From Verrucomicrobiota bacterium (GTDB lineage: Bacteria; Verrucomicrobiota; Verrucomicrobiia; Chthoniobacterales; UBA10450), in NCBI GenBank assembly GCA_003221195.1, contig QHQO01000020.1, positions 17,977 through 81,976 on the forward strand: a stretch of 64,000 nucleotides of DNA. The letters run 5' to 3'. The notes beneath the pieces are model-generated. The model was not told the DNA's origin. It saw only the letters and a program-made list of their open reading frames with translations, and did not search any database. The position numbers and the translations under genes were made by a program. Below are positions 38,855 to 48,886 of this stretch, one piece after another; the stretch's first letter is position 1, and each line of letters opens with the position of its first letter.

Positions 38855-39454
38855 ATGAGATTTGCCGCCGCAGTCTTTGCCTTGGGCTCTTTGACCCTTG
38901 TTGTTAGCTCCACCGACGGCGCCCGCGAAGAACCAAGAATCGTAGAAAAAGTGACACGGCTCCCGGTGTCGCTAAACAACGATTTCGAGTTTCGGAAAAC
39001 GAAGCTTTTCTTTTTGAGTGAAAAAGCACCGAAAGCAGGTGAGCGCGCGAGGCAGACAACGAGCACCACCTCACTTGGTGGAAAATCGACTTCGCCAAGC
39101 CAGAAAACGGCAACGCTTCAGGACGCTCCCATTACTTTTGAGCGCCAATATCGAATGTTTGGAGCGGTGACGGCCCTTGATCAGCGTCAACGTTTCGGCA
39201 ATTACTTTGATTTCTTCTGGCGGACCAAGCACTCTTCGGATGTCACAGTGCGTTTAGAATATCGTCAGGAAAAACTGCACGAGCACGTTCAGGCGCAGGA
39301 GATTTCGTATCGAAATGTGCGTGGCACTCGCAAGACCGAATTCAGGGTGATTGGAGACGATTATTTTGATGATGGCCGCGTAATAGCATGGCGGTGTCTG
39401 TTAATCGAAAACGGGCGGATCGTAGCGGAAAATCGCTCCTTTATGTGGGAGTGA
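38855..39454 (+). CDS. Hypothetical secreted protein
   Basis: ORF 38804..39454; start at 38855 gives signal peptide MRFAAAVFALGSLTLVVSS. Confidence 0.5.
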   Translation: MRFAAAVFALGSLTLVVSSTDGAREEPRIVEKVTRLPVSLNNDFEFRKTKLFFLSEKAPKAGERARQTTSTTSLGGKSTSPSQKTATLQDAPITFERQYRMFGAVTALDQRQRFGNYFDFFWRTKHSSDVTVRLEYRQEKLHEHVQAQEISYRNVRGTRKTEFRVIGDDYFDDGRVIAWRCLLIENGRIVAENRSFMWE

Positions 39455-39603
39455 GATCCAATGGGCGCGTCTCATCTCCCCCGGTTAGTGTTACCTGAAG
39501 CAGCCTTTCGTGCCGCGGATTTCGAATCATTGTCTGAGGCTTTCTCGAATCCGGCGAGCATTGACAGCATGCCTTCCGGGCTGGTATCTTTTGGCTAGTA
39601 ACT

Positions 39604-40119
39604 GTGGACTCATCTATTCAAGTAGGGGTGAGCGGCCCAACCGTGTGGGTGAAAGTGGCGGGGAAAGGTAGTTTCCTCAACAGCGGCAATCTCAAGGAGT
39701 TCGCCCGTGAGATGTTGGACCGCGGCTATCGCGAATTTGTGGTGGACCTGGCGGATTGTGCCATGATGGATTCCACATTCATGGGAACGATGGCCAGCGT
39801 GGCACTTCGATTGAAGGAGCTGGGGCACGGACATCTTCACATCGTTCATTGTGGAAACCGCAGCCACGAGCTTCTCTCCGGGCTCGGCTTGGATCAGATA
39901 TTCGATATTCGTGCTAATGGTTCCAATCCCCCTGAATGCGGAGCGCTCGAGCGAACCCCCGCGGTCCGGTCGCCCGGGGATAGAAAGAAAAAACAAACGG
40001 AGACGATGCTGGAAGCCCATGAAGCTCTTTGCGAGGCCGCGCCGGAAAATATCTTTCGCTTTAAAGACGTTCTCGATTTTTTAAGACAAGACCTTCATCA
40101 CGAGACGCCTTTGAAGTAA
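39604..40119 (+). CDS. STAS-domain anti-sigma factor antagonist-like protein
   Basis: 171-aa ORF (GTG start); STAS pattern YREFVVDLADCAMMDSTFMGTMASVALRLKELGHGHLHIVH, with extra C-terminal extension. Confidence 0.8.
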   Translation: MDSSIQVGVSGPTVWVKVAGKGSFLNSGNLKEFAREMLDRGYREFVVDLADCAMMDSTFMGTMASVALRLKELGHGHLHIVHCGNRSHELLSGLGLDQIFDIRANGSNPPECGALERTPAVRSPGDRKKKQTETMLEAHEALCEAAPENIFRFKDVLDFLRQDLHHETPLK

Positions 40120-40131
40120 GCTGGCCCTTGC

Positions 40132-41571
40132 ATGATGTGGCCGACTCTTCTTCTCGGACTGCTTGTTGCCTCTGTCGCCGGATGGATTATTACCGCGTGG
40201 TTTCAGATACGGCGGATTCGACGGCTAGAGCGCTCTCATGAAGAAATTCAGGTTGAGGAAACGCTTGTTTTCGATTTTTTGCATGGTCTCGGCGAAGCCT
40301 TTCGAGAGACCATTCGGCCTCAGGAGCTGCACCGGCTAATCGTCGAAGGCGCCACGCGTGTTCTCGACGCGCACGGGGGCGTGCTTTACGTCACCGATCG
40401 AACGGGCGGGAAACTTACTCCGGCGTTTATCTCCAAAGGCTCTCCGCCGCTAGTGGACGTTCCCCCAAATATCTTGCAACAAGCCGCGGCTGCTCCCATA
40501 GCGCTTGAGAGCTTTCTACGGCTGCACACGATTAGCCCGGGTGAAGGATTAATCGGACGAGTGTGGCAGACGGGCCAGTCCGTTTGCTTGAATGAATTCT
40601 CCGAGGTGCCAGAGCTGGCAAAATTGCGTGGCAGCGCTTTTGGCAGCTCGTCGATTATTGCTGCATCACTGCGGTACGGAAACCAAGATCTCGGCGTCCT
40701 AGCACTGGCGAACGGCCCTGCGGGCCCAGGTTTTTCCCAGGGGGATTTCGTCGTTTTTAAATCGATCGCTGAACAGTCGGCCTTTGCGCTTTACAACGCC
40801 ATCATCTATTCCATGGCTAACGAAAAGAAGCGCCTCGATCACGATCTCGAAATCGCGCGAGACATTCAGCGTATCTTGCTTCCATCGGAGGCGCCGGCGA
40901 TTAATGGGTTTCAGATCAGCGGCGTTAATGCGCCAGCCCGCCAGGTAAGCGGCGATTATTTCGATTACATTCAAGTCGATCAAGAACGGCTCGGAGTAGT
41001 CATCGCAGACGTGTCAGGTAAAGGTGTGCCGGCATCGCTTATCATGGCCATCTGCCGCAGCGTCTTGCGAGCGGAGGCTGCACGGAACCCATCTCCGGCC
41101 GATGTATTACGAAAGGTGAATCGACAGCTCTACCCCGATATTAAGGAAGACATGTTCATCAGCATGGCCTACTTGATTCTCAACCACCAGCATGAGGGAG
41201 TGACGCTCGCGCGCGCCGGACATGATGCGCCATTACTTTACAAGCGGCAGTCTCAAACTGTCACGCCGGTGAAACCGCCCGGCATGGTCGTGGGAATTGA
41301 CAGTGGAAACGTGTTTGATAGGCTAACCGCTGACTTCGCTGTTCCGCTCGAGCGCGATGATTGCCTCGTCCTCTACACCGACGGCGTGACCGAAACGCTT
41401 AATGCCGAGGGAGACGAGTTCGGTGTCGACCGTATGATGCAATCGGTTCGCGCCAGTGCGACCAACGGAGCGCAAGCAATAGTAAAGCAAATCATCGAGG
41501 ACGTTCGCGAGTTTACCGGCTCGATCCCGCAAAACGACGACATCACTTTGATTGCCATTCGCAAAACATGA
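40132..41571 (+). CDS. GAF-domain PP2C/SpoIIE serine phosphatase (RsbU-like)
   Basis: 479-aa ORF; N-terminal TM, GAF region, QVSGDYFDYI, VIADVSGKGVPASLIMA, YTDGVTETLN. Confidence 0.92.
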   Translation: MMWPTLLLGLLVASVAGWIITAWFQIRRIRRLERSHEEIQVEETLVFDFLHGLGEAFRETIRPQELHRLIVEGATRVLDAHGGVLYVTDRTGGKLTPAFISKGSPPLVDVPPNILQQAAAAPIALESFLRLHTISPGEGLIGRVWQTGQSVCLNEFSEVPELAKLRGSAFGSSSIIAASLRYGNQDLGVLALANGPAGPGFSQGDFVVFKSIAEQSAFALYNAIIYSMANEKKRLDHDLEIARDIQRILLPSEAPAINGFQISGVNAPARQVSGDYFDYIQVDQERLGVVIADVSGKGVPASLIMAICRSVLRAEAARNPSPADVLRKVNRQLYPDIKEDMFISMAYLILNHQHEGVTLARAGHDAPLLYKRQSQTVTPVKPPGMVVGIDSGNVFDRLTADFAVPLERDDCLVLYTDGVTETLNAEGDEFGVDRMMQSVRASATNGAQAIVKQIIEDVREFTGSIPQNDDITLIAIRKT

Positions 41572-42146
41572 AAAAAATTCCTGTTACTGAACAAAACAAA
41601 CAAATGAAACAATCGGCATCGGCAAGTTCGATCCCTTCATCTGCCCCACCCGGGACCGATGACGATGCAGTGCAATACGAAGCACAAGATCCAACGGCTG
41701 GTTTGCAGGCCGATCTCGACCGGTTTCGGGACCTCGCGGCCCGGAGCCAGGCCGACTTCGAGAATTACAAGAAACGTTCTGCTCGCGAAAAGGAAGAGGC
41801 GATCAAATATGCCAACCAGTCTTTGCTGGAGCGTTTGGTCGGAATCATCGACAATTTTGAACTTGGCCTTGCAGCAGCAAAAGAGCAGCGTGCGGACTCT
41901 CCGATTTATTCCGGAATGGTTCTCGTGCAAAAACAACTCAGCGATTTGCTGGCCGAAAATGGACTGCAACCGATCGAGGCCGAGGGAAAAACATTCGATC
42001 CGAACCTGCACGAAGCAATTGCGCATGAACCCAGCAATGAATATCCCGAAGAGATTGTGGTGCGCCAAACCCGTCGCGGTTATCGATTTAAGGACCGGTT
42101 GCTGCGACCTGCGAAAGTGGTTGTTTCCAGCGGCCCTGCAAAGTAG
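41568..42146 (+). CDS. grpE: Nucleotide exchange factor GrpE
   Basis: 192-aa ORF; FRDLAARSQADFENYKKRSAREKEEAIKYANQSLLERLVGIIDNFE, GLQPIEAEGKTFDPNLHEAIA; starts inside the phosphatase stop (ATGA). Confidence 0.95.
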   Translation: MKKIPVTEQNKQMKQSASASSIPSSAPPGTDDDAVQYEAQDPTAGLQADLDRFRDLAARSQADFENYKKRSAREKEEAIKYANQSLLERLVGIIDNFELGLAAAKEQRADSPIYSGMVLVQKQLSDLLAENGLQPIEAEGKTFDPNLHEAIAHEPSNEYPEEIVVRQTRRGYRFKDRLLRPAKVVVSSGPAK

Positions 42147-42203
42147 GTGGCTCCTTGCCCGCTTTTACTAGTCCCATAAATCACAAGCGGGCTCATCGGC
42201 TAC

Positions 42204-43340
42204 ATGGCTACTGAAAAGCGGGATTACTATGAGGTACTGGGCGTCAAACGAGACGCCACGGATGAGGAGGTCAAACGCTCCTATCGCAAACTCGCGGTCA
42301 AGTTTCATCCGGATAAAAATCCGGACGACCCGCACGCCGAAGAAAAGTTCAAGGAATTAGGCGAAGCGTACGATGTGTTGATCGATCCTGACAAGCGCGC
42401 CGCCTACGATCGCTTCGGCCACGCGGCGTTCACACAGGGCGGCGCCGGTTTTGGGCGCGGCGCTTTCCACGATCCGTTCGAGATTTTTCGGGAAGTTTTC
42501 GGCGGCGGCGGATTCGGTGGCGGCATCTTCGAGACGTTCTTTGGCGGCGATCAGGCGGAAGATCGGCGGCGCGGCTCGGATTTGCGCTACGACATGCAAA
42601 TCAAGCTGGAGGAGGCGGCGTTTGGCGCTGAGAAAGAGATTGAAATCGCGAAACTCGATACCTGCGACAAATGCAACGGCAGCGGGGCCGAACCAGGCTC
42701 ACGCACGATTACGTGCTCTACCTGTGGCGGCCGTGGGCAGGTGATCAGTTCGCGCGGATTTTTTCACGTATCGCAGACGTGTCCTCGGTGCCGAGGTGCT
42801 GGTGAAGTCATTGAGAAACCGTGCCAAAAGTGCCGTGGCGAAGGACGCGTGGAGAAATTGAGCCGCGTTAAGCTGAAGATCCCTGCTGGAATCAGGGAGG
42901 GTTCACGATTGCGCTCGTTAGGCAACGGCGAGGCTGGCACACGCGGTGGTCCTCCGGGCGATCTTTATGTGGTCATACACGTTCGAGAGCACAAGATCTT
43001 TCAGCGCGAAGGAGATGATCTGTATTGTGACGTACCGATCCCTTTTTCCGTTGCGACTCTGGGTGGCGAAATTGATGTGCCGACTCTTGAAGGCAGGGCG
43101 CATCTGAAAGTACCCGCCGGCACTCAAAGTGCGCAAATGTTTAAAATGCGCGGCAAAGGAATTACAAATGTTAATGGGCGGGGCCGCGGCGATCTGTTCG
43201 CGCGTTTGATTGTCGAGGTGCCGTCGCGCTTGAACGCGCAGCAGCGTCGTAAGCTTGAGGAATTCGCGGCGCTTTGCGGCGATGAAAACACGCCCTTGCG
43301 CAAGAGCTTTTTCGAACGCGCGAAGGAATTTTTCAGATAG
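42204..43340 (+). CDS. dnaJ: Chaperone protein DnaJ
   Basis: 378-aa ORF; J domain with [11 protein letters not shown] region, four CxxCxGxG zinc motifs. Confidence 0.97.
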   Translation: MATEKRDYYEVLGVKRDATDEEVKRSYRKLAVKFHPDKNPDDPHAEEKFKELGEAYDVLIDPDKRAAYDRFGHAAFTQGGAGFGRGAFHDPFEIFREVFGGGGFGGGIFETFFGGDQAEDRRRGSDLRYDMQIKLEEAAFGAEKEIEIAKLDTCDKCNGSGAEPGSRTITCSTCGGRGQVISSRGFFHVSQTCPRCRGAGEVIEKPCQKCRGEGRVEKLSRVKLKIPAGIREGSRLRSLGNGEAGTRGGPPGDLYVVIHVREHKIFQREGDDLYCDVPIPFSVATLGGEIDVPTLEGRAHLKVPAGTQSAQMFKMRGKGITNVNGRGRGDLFARLIVEVPSRLNAQQRRKLEEFAALCGDENTPLRKSFFERAKEFFR

Positions 43341-43355
43341 AATCCCGCAGCTTCT

Positions 43356-44222
43356 GTGTTTCACGATACCGTCAAGCTGATCGAGTGCCCCCGTGACGCC
43401 TGGCAAGGTCTCAAGCGACAAATCCCAGCGGAACTCAAGGCGAGCTATCTCCGTGCGTTAATTGCGGCGGGGTTCAAGCACATCGATGCCGTTAGCTTTG
43501 TGTCTCCCAAAGCCGTTCCGCAGATGGCTGACAGCGAGAAAGTGCTCAAGCAAATCAGTCCACCAGACGATGTCGAAATCATCGGTATTGTCGTTAATGA
43601 AAAGGGAGCCGACCGTGCCATTGCGACAGAAGCGGTTTCGACCCTGGGCTATCCTTGTTCCATTTCTGAAACATTCCTGCGCAAAAACCAAAATCAGACA
43701 CCCGAAGAGGCCTACAAAAGGTTGGAATCGATTAAGACAAAAGCTGACGCATCCGGACTGGGTATGGTTGTTTATATCTCGATGGCGTTCGGAAATCCGT
43801 ACAGCGATCCGTGGGATGAGACCGAGCTGCGGCGGGTGGTAGAGAAACTGGCGACGCTCGGAGTCCGATCGATTTCGCTAGCGGACACCGTTGGAGTTGC
43901 CGACCCTCATTTGATTCACCGTGTAGTCCAATCGATCACAAACCAATACGCCGATTACGATATCGGCGTGCACCTTCATAGTAAGCCGGAGGAAGCTGCA
44001 GCCAAAGTGCTCGCTGCTTGCGATGCAGGCTGTCGGCGAATTGATTCAGCCATTGGTGGTCTTGGTGGGTGCCCTTTCGCGCAGGATGCATTGGTTGGGA
44101 ACATTCCTACCGAAAGTGTACTCTCCGTACTTCAACAGCGCGGGAACGAGCTGCCGATAAGTAAAAAATCGTTGGCAAATGTGCTGCCGATGAGCTCGCT
44201 CATCGCATCTGACTACCAATAG
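43356..44222 (+). CDS. mvaB: Hydroxymethylglutaryl-CoA lyase
   Basis: 288-aa ORF (GTG start); VKLIECPRDAWQGL, FVSPKAVPQMADSEKVL, SIGGLGGCPFA-like DSAIGGLGGCPFAQDALVGN. Confidence 0.9.
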   Translation: MFHDTVKLIECPRDAWQGLKRQIPAELKASYLRALIAAGFKHIDAVSFVSPKAVPQMADSEKVLKQISPPDDVEIIGIVVNEKGADRAIATEAVSTLGYPCSISETFLRKNQNQTPEEAYKRLESIKTKADASGLGMVVYISMAFGNPYSDPWDETELRRVVEKLATLGVRSISLADTVGVADPHLIHRVVQSITNQYADYDIGVHLHSKPEEAAAKVLAACDAGCRRIDSAIGGLGGCPFAQDALVGNIPTESVLSVLQQRGNELPISKKSLANVLPMSSLIASDYQ

Positions 44223-44276
44223 GAAATCGAGTTGCGCGGCCCGTCGTCTTATTAGGACTCATCTTGTAAATGGCGC

Positions 44277-44369
44277 TGTCATGTTGAGCGAAGCGAAACA
44301 TCTCTGATTTATTCCACGGGCGTCGGTCCAGAAAGTGACCAGAGATTCTTCGCTTCGCTCAGATTGACA
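44277..44369. repeat. Inverted-repeat intergenic element (TGTCAT..GAGCGAAGCGAA family)
   Basis: TGTCATGTTGAGCGAAGCGAAACATCTCTG (44277-44306) versus CAGAGATTCTTCGCTTCGCTCAGATTGACA (44340-44369). Outer inverted AGGACT/AGTCCT and CATCTT/AAGATG extend it to about 44254-44391. Confidence 0.8.
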
Positions 44370-44399
44370 TTCTAAGATGGACTGTAGTCCTATAGTCAC

Positions 44400-45152
44400 A
44401 TGCATCGCTTCTTCATCTCTCCCGAGAATTGGAATTCTGGCGCCCTCGCATTAGGTGGGTCGGAAGCACATCACGCGCGCGACGTCCTGCGCATGAGGGT
44501 GGGGGAGAAAGTTGTTCTCTTCAACGGACGGGGACGGGAAATCACCGCGGAAATCGTCGATCTTGGCAGCGATGAAATTCGATTGCGAAAATTGCACGAA
44601 GCGGAAGCACCACCGCTTCAATGCCGGATCGTTCTGGGACAGGCAATCCCAAAGGGAAAAAACATGGACTTAATTGTGCAAAAGGCGGTGGAGATCGGCG
44701 CTTCTGAAATCGCGCCGATCATTTCCGATCGCACCATTGTGCATGTTGATTCCAAAAGCGCGGGGCAAAAACAGTCCAAATGGCAGCAGATTGCAGTCGA
44801 GGCGGCCAAACAATGCGGCCAGAACTGGCTGCCGCACGTACATGCGCCTAGAAAGCTTTCAGAATTTCTTTCCGTAGCGCGGGAGAAGCCGTTCGACCTA
44901 CAACTGATCGGCTCGCTTCAGCCGGGCGCGCACCACTTAAAGAAGGTTCTCGCGGACTATTCAAGTGAGCATCAACATCGTCCTGAGAGCGTGTTGATGC
45001 TTGTTGGACCAGAAGGCGATTTCACGCCTGCGGAACTTGCGCTTGCGCGTCGTCACGGCTGCCAGCCAATTACGCTCGGCCCGATCATTCTGCGAGTGGA
45101 AACCGCGGCAATTTATTGCCTGAGCATTCTCTCGTACGAATTGCTGATTTAA
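44400..45152 (+). CDS. rsmE: 16S rRNA (uracil(1498)-N(3))-methyltransferase
   Basis: 250-aa ORF; GGSEAHHARDVLRMRVGE, VGPEGDFTPAELALAR, LGPIILRVETAAIYCLSIL. Confidence 0.95.
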   Translation: MHRFFISPENWNSGALALGGSEAHHARDVLRMRVGEKVVLFNGRGREITAEIVDLGSDEIRLRKLHEAEAPPLQCRIVLGQAIPKGKNMDLIVQKAVEIGASEIAPIISDRTIVHVDSKSAGQKQSKWQQIAVEAAKQCGQNWLPHVHAPRKLSEFLSVAREKPFDLQLIGSLQPGAHHLKKVLADYSSEHQHRPESVLMLVGPEGDFTPAELALARRHGCQPITLGPIILRVETAAIYCLSILSYELLI

Positions 45153-45161
45153 AGCGCGGGT

Positions 45162-47963
45162 TTACGGTTGCGTCTTCTCGTAGAGTTCTCGAAAGCCTGG
45201 ATCGGCACGCAACGAATCCCAAAGGGGATCGAGTCTTAGATATGCCGGCGTAAGAGGCATTGGGCCGTAAAGCTGACTTTGAAATGGTGTTTGCACAAGC
45301 CGCATAAGCGTTGCGATCGCGCTGCTGCTGTCGCCGAAGATCGTCTGGACTAACGCCAGGTTCTCCTCGGTGCCCGGGCCGTCCACTGCATCCTTGGCAC
45401 TTGGTAGAAGCATAGTAGCGCGTTCCGCCTCCTTCAGAGCTAGGTCCTTCTCTCCTAACTCGGCATAAGCCAGAGCCAGCCACTCCGCAAAGTTGGAGTT
45501 ATCCGGTTGTTTTTTGCCGAGCGGCTCCAGCGTGTTGCGCGCCTGTTCGGCTGTAACCTTTGCGCCGGCAGCATCACCGGCAAGGCGCTGAGCAATAGCG
45601 AGGTAAACCTGAGTACCGCCCCTGTAGATCTCAGAAGTGAACTTGAATTGCGCAAGTCGGGTTTGCAGCAATCGAATGGCCTCAGCGTAATTCCGTTCAA
45701 GTCTTAACTGGGTCATCTTAATGAAGAAGGCATTCTCAAATGGAGTGTCCGCGGGTATTTCTGATAAGAGGTTTGCGGCTTGCTCCAGATTTCCCTGGGC
45801 CTGATAACTGCCGGCCTTTAACGACATCAAATCGGGATCATTCGCAATAATATCCGTCGCTTGATCATAACGCGTTAACGCCACCGGGAATTGTCGTAGC
45901 ATGTCATAAGTCCATGCTGAAGTAGTTATTAACTCTCCGTTGCGCGGATCCAGGTCGAGACCTGCCTGGACCGCGGCAAGGCTTTCATTCCAGTTTCCAA
46001 GGCGTCGGTTGACCGCGCTGAGGGCCCATGCGACATCGCTGTTACCTGGCAGGAGCTTGCTGACCAGGCCGAAGGTAGCTTTGGCAAGTGCGTAATCACG
46101 CAGGACCCAGTATTGGTAGTAACCCAGGGCGAGCAGAGTTTCCGGCGAGTTTGGCTGGAGTTTCTGCGCATGTTCCAAAGCATCTTTAGCTAGGTCGGGG
46201 CGCGCGGTGTCAACACGTTGAAAGTAGACGTACGCTTGTGCGCGAGAAAGCCGCGCCCAGGCAAGGGCAAAGTTTGGATCAAGCTGGACCGCGCGCTCGA
46301 AGTATTCGATGCATTTCAGTGCCAGATGAATCGACTGACCAATGCGTGCTTGGAACGCCAGGCCGCGCAAATATGCATCGTAAGCCTCCGGATTATTTGT
46401 CGGTTTAGCTGCCAACGCTTGCTCCTCGTGGCCAGTGAGCTTCGCTTGCAATGCTTCCGCGACGCCTTTGGCGATCTCGCTTTCGACGCTAAAGATGTCA
46501 GTTAGCTTACGATCATAGGTTTCGGCCCAGAGATGGGAATTAGTTCGCGTGTTAAGCAGCTGCACACTAACCCGCACTTGATCGGCTGCTTTTTGGAGGC
46601 TGCCTTCAAGAACATTTGTTACTCCAAGCTGCCTGGCAACCTTGGTAAGATCACTTGGCTTGCTCGGATACCGCTGTGTCGAAGTGCGCGAAATGACTTT
46701 TAGATCGGCGATCTTGACCAGGCGCGTTAGGATTTCCTCCTGAATGCCTTCGGCAAAAGAAGCGTCGTTGGGGTCATGGCTGAGATTTTCAAATGGTAGC
46801 ATGGCGATACTCTTCTCAGGAGTTAAGCTTGCTGTCGGATGTCTGAACCAGTAAAACGCGAGCGCTACAGCCAAAGCGCCGAGCAACACTACTGAGGAGG
46901 CCGTGACTGGGTTACGCAGAGAATTGCTCCGACCCCTCGGCATCACAGTCCCGAAACCTAGTCGTGCCAGGTCGTCGCTAATTTCATTCGCGGTCTGGTA
47001 GCGCTTGCGGAGATCGGTGTCGCACGCTTTGAGGATGATGGAATTCAGCTTAAGAAGGGCTTCGCGCTGCGCCATTGTATCGAAGTCTGGTGGCAAAGCC
47101 GGATAGTCCAGTCGATCGGTGCCAGTGGTCGCTTCGTAGAGCACCATGCCTAGGCTATAAAGATCGGCCTGAGGTTTTCCAGGACCCTCGGGTGGAATGT
47201 ATCCCTCTGTGCCCAGACGCGCTTTCTCCCCAACCTGCGCCACCAGCCCGATATCTGCCAGCTTTGCGTAGCCTTTAACGAAGATGATGTTTGATGGCTT
47301 TATGTCGCGATGCACTAACCCGCGCTGATGCAGCTCCGCGAGCGCCTGGCCAAGCGATAATCCCAGTTGCGCAGCCTGTTCCACGGACAGTCGTTCGCAT
47401 CTTGCTAGCTCATTACTTAACGTTTTCGGCGCATAAGTCTCAGGCTCAATCCCGCCGCCGTTTGAATCATTATCGGCCAATTCCATGACATAGTAGAAAA
47501 AGCCCTCCGCGCGATTGCGAGCAACATGAAGGATCGCCACAAAACCTTCGTGCTCCCGCGACACCGGTTCGAACTGCTGAAGACCCAAAAATTCTCTCTC
47601 AAACGCTTCCTCGTCCTGGAACGCTTTCCGTTCAACGATCTTAACCGCGCGATAAGTGCCCACAATGTTTCGGGCTAGCCATACCTCGCCATAACTGCCC
47701 TGGCCAATGCGGCGCAATAGCTGAAAATCCGGAATGAAAGGAACATCCCGCGCGGGTTCTGCCGTGTTTGCCTGCCCAGTCGTCTCCTCGCGAACACTTT
47801 CGCACTTGTCCGACGAAGGCGGACCTGCCAAGACAGCCTGCTTACGAAGTCTTTCGGAGTAGCCTTCGCGAAGGTGGGCTGTCCGCTCGGTAGTAGCTTT
47901 GCGAAGACGGGCGATCATCCCGCTTGCTCTCGCTAGTGAGCCATTGCTCTCGTGAACCCCCAT
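45162..47963 (-). CDS. Ser/Thr protein kinase with TM segment, FlgO/TolB-N-like domain and TPR repeats
   Basis: 933-aa ORF; GQGSYGEVWLAR, VHRDIKPSN, variant DFG (ADIGLV), TM (ASSVVLLGALAVALAFYWF), SIAMLPFENLSHDPNDASFAEGIQEEILTRL, TPR-rich C-terminus. Confidence 0.92.
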   Translation of the reverse strand: MGVHESNGSLARASGMIARLRKATTERTAHLREGYSERLRKQAVLAGPPSSDKCESVREETTGQANTAEPARDVPFIPDFQLLRRIGQGSYGEVWLARNIVGTYRAVKIVERKAFQDEEAFEREFLGLQQFEPVSREHEGFVAILHVARNRAEGFFYYVMELADNDSNGGGIEPETYAPKTLSNELARCERLSVEQAAQLGLSLGQALAELHQRGLVHRDIKPSNIIFVKGYAKLADIGLVAQVGEKARLGTEGYIPPEGPGKPQADLYSLGMVLYEATTGTDRLDYPALPPDFDTMAQREALLKLNSIILKACDTDLRKRYQTANEISDDLARLGFGTVMPRGRSNSLRNPVTASSVVLLGALAVALAFYWFRHPTASLTPEKSIAMLPFENLSHDPNDASFAEGIQEEILTRLVKIADLKVISRTSTQRYPSKPSDLTKVARQLGVTNVLEGSLQKAADQVRVSVQLLNTRTNSHLWAETYDRKLTDIFSVESEIAKGVAEALQAKLTGHEEQALAAKPTNNPEAYDAYLRGLAFQARIGQSIHLALKCIEYFERAVQLDPNFALAWARLSRAQAYVYFQRVDTARPDLAKDALEHAQKLQPNSPETLLALGYYQYWVLRDYALAKATFGLVSKLLPGNSDVAWALSAVNRRLGNWNESLAAVQAGLDLDPRNGELITTSAWTYDMLRQFPVALTRYDQATDIIANDPDLMSLKAGSYQAQGNLEQAANLLSEIPADTPFENAFFIKMTQLRLERNYAEAIRLLQTRLAQFKFTSEIYRGGTQVYLAIAQRLAGDAAGAKVTAEQARNTLEPLGKKQPDNSNFAEWLALAYAELGEKDLALKEAERATMLLPSAKDAVDGPGTEENLALVQTIFGDSSSAIATLMRLVQTPFQSQLYGPMPLTPAYLRLDPLWDSLRADPGFRELYEKTQP

Positions 47964-48607
47964 CGCTTCTCTTCCTCCTTTTCAAGGCGAGCAACTTCTC
48001 GTCGCATTAACGCGGTAACTCTGTGTTTCGCCAGACGTACCTGAGCGGTGCTCACGCCGAGGGTTTCCGCTACTTTGTCCACAGACCAACTTTTCACAGC
48101 ATACAGATCAAACATCTGGTAATGCCGTGCGTTAGCCTGACGTTTCACACGTGACAATGCGGCGGCGAACAACGTGCGCTGCCATTCCTCCTCCCATACC
48201 GCGTCAAGGTTGATCGCTGCCGGATCAGGAATGCGCTCGAGCGTCGCGGTGCCTGATGTTCTGGTTGCCCGGCGCGCTCCAGAAGAATCGATTTGTTGCT
48301 GGCGTTTGCGAAACTGATCGACGATGCGCCAACGGACTATAGTCAACAGCCAACCCTTAAAAGAGCCAATAGCGGGATCGTAGCGGAAAGACCTGATCTT
48401 CTTTACCACAGTAAGGATTGACTCCTGCACCACCTCTTGCGCCTCCGAATCGGTCAACCCGGCGTTGAGCGCCGTGGCGTAGATCAATCGCCAGTACGTG
48501 TCGAAGAACTCACGCCAGCTTTCCTGAGCGTTCGATTGCTTAAGGCGACTGAGCAGGCTGCGCCGTGTCGCTGAGGATGATTGATTACGCCGTTCTGTCG
48601 AATTCAT
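47933..48607 (-). CDS. RNA polymerase sigma factor, sigma-70/ECF family
   Basis: 224-aa ORF; region 2 (VVQESILTVVKKIRSFRYDPAIGSFKGWLLTIVRWRIVDQFRKR) and region 4 (VDKVAETLGVSTAQVRLAKHRVTALM). Confidence 0.9.
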   Translation of the reverse strand: MNSTERRNQSSSATRRSLLSRLKQSNAQESWREFFDTYWRLIYATALNAGLTDSEAQEVVQESILTVVKKIRSFRYDPAIGSFKGWLLTIVRWRIVDQFRKRQQQIDSSGARRATRTSGTATLERIPDPAAINLDAVWEEEWQRTLFAAALSRVKRQANARHYQMFDLYAVKSWSVDKVAETLGVSTAQVRLAKHRVTALMRREVARLEKEEEKRWGFTRAMAH

Positions 48608-48712
48608 CTTGACACCTCATCATACTCGTCCTGCCGGAGCCGGGTCACGCAAATAAAATGACGCAGGCTAATCCTGTCTGTATTCGCTTCGCGCCAAAGC
48701 ACCTGTTTGCCC

Positions 48713-48748
48713 GCGAATCACGCGAATCACGCGAATGACGCGGATAAT
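48713..48748. repeat. Short 9-bp tandem repeat (GCGAATCAC x3 plus degenerate unit)
   Basis: gcgaatcac gcgaatcac gcgaatgac gcggataat in the gap upstream of the S74 repeat genes. Confidence 0.7.
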
Positions 48749-48886
48749 CTTCTGTTGATTGAAATCTTCGCGTCTATTCGCGCTTGCCGGCCGTGGCGGG
48801 TCATTCGCGGGCCGGCGGTCCAAACGAATCGCGAAAGTTTTTTCAATTCTTTGAAACAACAGGTGGTCTCGATCCGTATTTAGCTT

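Noticed and set aside
48713-48748. 9-bp GCGAATCAC tandem repeat as a regulatory iteron
   Set aside because: Only three units, degenerate, in a GC-rich gap; not enough to support a replication or regulator-binding function.
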